Source: JAAXGI01 sp963579625
Lineage (GTDB): Bacteria > Gemmatimonadota > Gemmatimonadetes > Longimicrobiales > Gaopeijiaceae
Direction: 5' to 3'
Assembly: GCA_963579625.1 (NCBI GenBank)
Contig: CAUZHN010000001.1
Span: forward strand, 1-64,000
Length of the DNA stretch: 64,000 bases
The notes below the pieces were generated by a model. The model ran no database searches. It was not told where the DNA came from and was given only the letters and a program-made list of their open reading frames with translations. Position 1 is the stretch's first letter. Each line of letters begins with the position of its first letter. The position numbers were made by a program, and so were the translations under genes. Shown one piece after another: positions 62,108 through 64,000 of the stretch.

Positions 62108-62803
62108 TCACCACCGAAGCAGTCGGTTCACCTTTATCACGAAGCCACGGGTCGAAAGCTCGGACCACCGATTCAACACGTCGGTCATTCGGTCCTCCGT
62201 GTACACGATGAAGAGCTCGCTCCCCGGGGCCCATTCCCACCGCAATCGAACGTTGCTACCGAAGGTGTCGCTGCCCGCGTTATACTGAACGATACCGCTG
62301 AAGAACGTGCGAGGGCTCAGGCTGTAAGTGACCCTTGAACGGGCTACATGCTGATTGAACTGGCCCGTGAACTCCTGTAACTCAGGAAGGTCAATCCAGT
62401 TGAACTCAAGGCTGGGCTCGAGCGTTAGTTGGGGCAAGACCCCAATACGCCCGCCACTGAGCCGCGCGGAAGTGAGATCGCCGGAGTAGAAGCGACCCTT
62501 CTGCGCTGAGATACGCCCGGAGACCTGACCCTGTGGACCGAACTGGTAACTTGCCTCAACATCTTGAAAGGAATAATGGCCCGCCGGGATCATCGCGCCG
62601 GAGATCCTCGTCTCTTCTACCAGATTCTCGAAGGTGTCTGTAGAGTTGAGGCCAAAATAGTCGCCGCTGTCGAACTCAACCTGGAAGCGACCTCTTCGGT
62701 CCCGACTCTCAACGAAGCCGATCCGCTCGTTCTCGAAGTAACCGAGGTTCCCCTGGAAGGTCAGACGGCGGATCCAATCCCTATGTGATTGCGTACCGCT
62801 GAC
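62108..62803 (-). pseudogene. C-terminal barrel stub of a DUF5916 protein
   Basis: The open frame runs from a stop at 62804-62806 for about 231 codons. It reads HRDWIRRLTFQGNLGYFENE, then FDSGDYFGLNSTDTFENLVE, IPAGHYSFQDVEASYQFGPQ, and closes with SNVRLRWEWAPGSELFIVYT, then GFVIKVNRLLRW. That closing strand and the alternation throughout are the C-terminal beta-barrel-like part of DUF5916 proteins, which normally exceed 700 residues and carry an N-terminal carbohydrate-binding-like domain and signal. Both are missing, and no start codon with a ribosome site is present. This is a 5'-truncated gene. Confidence 0.75.
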
Positions 62804-62892
62804 TCAGCCTGCACGTTAGGATGTATCCCAGCAACTCAGACGTGGGGTGGGCCCCGAAATTCGAATACACATGCACTACGCTGGAGGTATCT

Positions 62893-63462
62893 ATGAAACA
62901 CTTTTTCTTGGTCGCTCCAAGTCTCTTGCTACTCATCCTTGTGAGCTCCTGCAGCTCCGGATGGACAACTTTATTCGACGGTTCTAGTCTTGATGGCTGG
63001 AGGGAGGTTGGTAACGCTAATTGGGAGTTGACCGACGGCACCGTTTCGGCCGACAGTGGTAGCGGGTTCCTCGTAACAGAGGACTCGTATGGGGATTTCG
63101 AAATGAGGGTGGAGTTCTGGGTCGATGAGCCTGCCAATAGCGGTGTTTTCATACGTTGCGCGGATCCCCAGAATATTACCGCTGGCAACTCTTATGAAGT
63201 CAATATTTTCGATACGCGACCCGACCCAACATACGGAACCGGGGGAATCGTCAATGTGGCAGCACCGAGCAGCGTCATCAACACTGGGAATCAATGGAAC
63301 ACTTATGAAATCAGGGCCCAGGGCTCACGTCTTGTCCTTACACTGAATGGCACTCAGACTGTCGATGTCACAGATGATCAATTTTCCCAAGGACCTATTG
63401 CACTTCAATATGGCGCGGGTACGGTAAGATTTCGGAACGTTCAGATTCGATCGCTCGAGTAG
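62893..63462 (+). CDS. DUF1080 (3-keto-disaccharide hydrolase-like) lipoprotein
   Basis: 189 residues, ATG 62893 with GGAGG five bases upstream. A lipoprotein signal ends at LILVSSC (about residue 20). The DUF1080 concanavalin-like fold follows: TTLFDGSSLDGWREVGN, FEMRVEFWVDEPANSGVFIR and the end strands VLTLNGTQTVDVTDDQF, then GAGTVRFRNVQIR. Many members are called 3-keto-disaccharide hydrolases; the activity is proven for only some. Likely anchored in the periplasm. Confidence 0.93.
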   Translation: MKHFFLVAPSLLLLILVSSCSSGWTTLFDGSSLDGWREVGNANWELTDGTVSADSGSGFLVTEDSYGDFEMRVEFWVDEPANSGVFIRCADPQNITAGNSYEVNIFDTRPDPTYGTGGIVNVAAPSSVINTGNQWNTYEIRAQGSRLVLTLNGTQTVDVTDDQFSQGPIALQYGAGTVRFRNVQIRSLE

Positions 63463-63805
63463 AACTCGATGAAGTCGGTGACCCAAGGTCCGTGATCAAG
63501 ACTATAGTCGCGGGCGCCCCCGGGGTCAGTCCTCCTCACCATCGAGCCACCATGAGGGGTGGAGGGTGACGGTCTTTTTCGCTGACGCCCACTCCCCTCA
63601 GGATTGGTCAAGCCGCTGATTGGAAGTGACTGCATCTGAGCTCAGCAGACCCCACACCGACTTATCAGAGCGGTTCACTGAAGGGAAATCCGAACCCATG
63701 CCGGCATGTTTAGGGTTCCCTATCAGCAACGGAGCGGGTGGACTACGAAACGTGTCTGCACAAGAGACCCCTGCTTGAGGCCCGCCAGGTTTGTGTAGGG
63801 ATTCC
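63463..63805. other. Intergenic region between the DUF1080 gene and secA
   Basis: 343 bases, convergent. An imperfect hairpin built from CCACC/GGTGG and TCACC/GGGTGA arms (about 63537-63571) is followed by a TCTTTTT run near 63572-63579 and could terminate the DUF1080 transcript. Nothing else is supported. Confidence 0.35.
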
Positions 63806-64000
63806 CTAGGCCACGCGACCATGACACTTCTTGTACTTCTTCCCGCTACCGCACGGACACGGGTCGTTTCGCCCCGGCTCATCCCTCACCGTGATGGGCG
63901 CTCTCGACTGTTCCTCGCCACGGTTGGTCTGAGGGCGGCCTAGCTCGGGGTCCCGCGCTCTTGCCCTCGCGGATACACCCACGGGATCCAGACGAACATC
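63806..64000 (-). CDS. secA: SecA C-terminus (SEC-C zinc-binding tail)
   Basis: 64 residues read from the right edge to TAG at 63806-63808. The end is the SEC-C motif: RDEPGRNDPCPCGSGKKYKK followed by CH, with zinc ligands C-x-C-x8-C-H, which binds SecB and lipids at the end of the SecA preprotein translocase ATPase. It is preceded by a low-complexity linker (ARDPELGRPQTNRGEEQSRA), as in other SecA proteins. Short YchJ-type proteins carry the same motif, but the linker and position favour SecA. The rest of the gene is outside the window. Confidence 0.85.
   Translation of the reverse strand, partial: DVRLDPVGVSARARARDPELGRPQTNRGEEQSRAPITVRDEPGRNDPCPCGSGKKYKKCHGRVA

Overview
The window reads as chromosome from a Gram-negative, menaquinone-using, heterotrophic bacterium. 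The general style is that of Gemmatimonadota: many exported proteins with Sec, lipoprotein or Tat signals, outer-membrane beta-barrel proteins, a DUF5117-type zinc metalloprotease, a DUF5916 fragment, and a MoxR/DUF58/BatA/DUF4175 block. That phylum is an inference from gene content, not something the sequence proves. Starts are ATG, GTG or TTG, often behind AGGAG sites, and many neighbouring genes overlap by ATGA, GTGA or TTGA. I see no tRNA, rRNA, CRISPR array, insertion sequence or prophage.

Layout. 1-3711 (minus): the N-terminus of a GreA-like factor, purE, a DUF411 metal-binding protein and tyrS, with a decayed acyl-CoA oxidase-like remnant near 950-1270. 3830-10305 (minus): a tight menaquinone operon in the order menF-menD-menB-menA-menE, with no menC or menH. 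10620-15790 (plus): a coiled-coil exported protein, an outer-membrane barrel, a Tyr/Gly-rich exported protein and a P1B-type (Zn/Cd/Pb class) ATPase. 15787-21982: a tiny coupled ORF, an amidohydrolase lipoprotein and a broken paralogue fragment, an exported RidA, a beta-propeller lipoprotein and a large zinc metalloprotease.

22143-36930 (plus) is the most striking block: DUF4159 protein, vWA membrane protein, caspase-fold protein without any cysteine in its mature part, TPR protein with a built-in HExxH peptidase domain, MoxR ATPase, DUF58 protein, BatA-type vWA protein and a 1128-residue DUF4175 coiled-coil protein. The reading order and overlaps suggest one envelope-associated MoxR/vWA machine. 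A HupE/UreJ-like membrane protein, a Tat-exported NADP-binding oxidoreductase and an exported Met-rich protein of unknown function follow.

40779-48182: a GMC oxidoreductase with its Tat-bearing small subunit, a PEBP-family protein, a cupin, an ACT-DUF5612 protein, a sulfotransferase-like protein, a mechanosensitive-channel remnant and an ABC exporter. 48374-53593 (minus): an isoprenylcysteine-methyltransferase-like protein and a molybdate operon (XRE-PBP regulator, modA, modB, modC) whose promoter appears leaderless and is covered by a 14-bp inverted repeat, then a dolichol-kinase-like membrane protein. 54060-57986 (minus): lutA-lutB-lutC (lactate oxidation) and a DapA-family lyase. 58176-64000: a PQQ-type dehydrogenase, a membrane ORF interrupted by an in-frame TAA, a GlcG/HbpS protein, the C-terminal stub of a DUF5916 protein, a DUF1080 lipoprotein, and the SEC-C tail of SecA at the right edge.

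A recurring theme is gene decay: at least six intergenic stretches hold recognisable fragments of lost genes.
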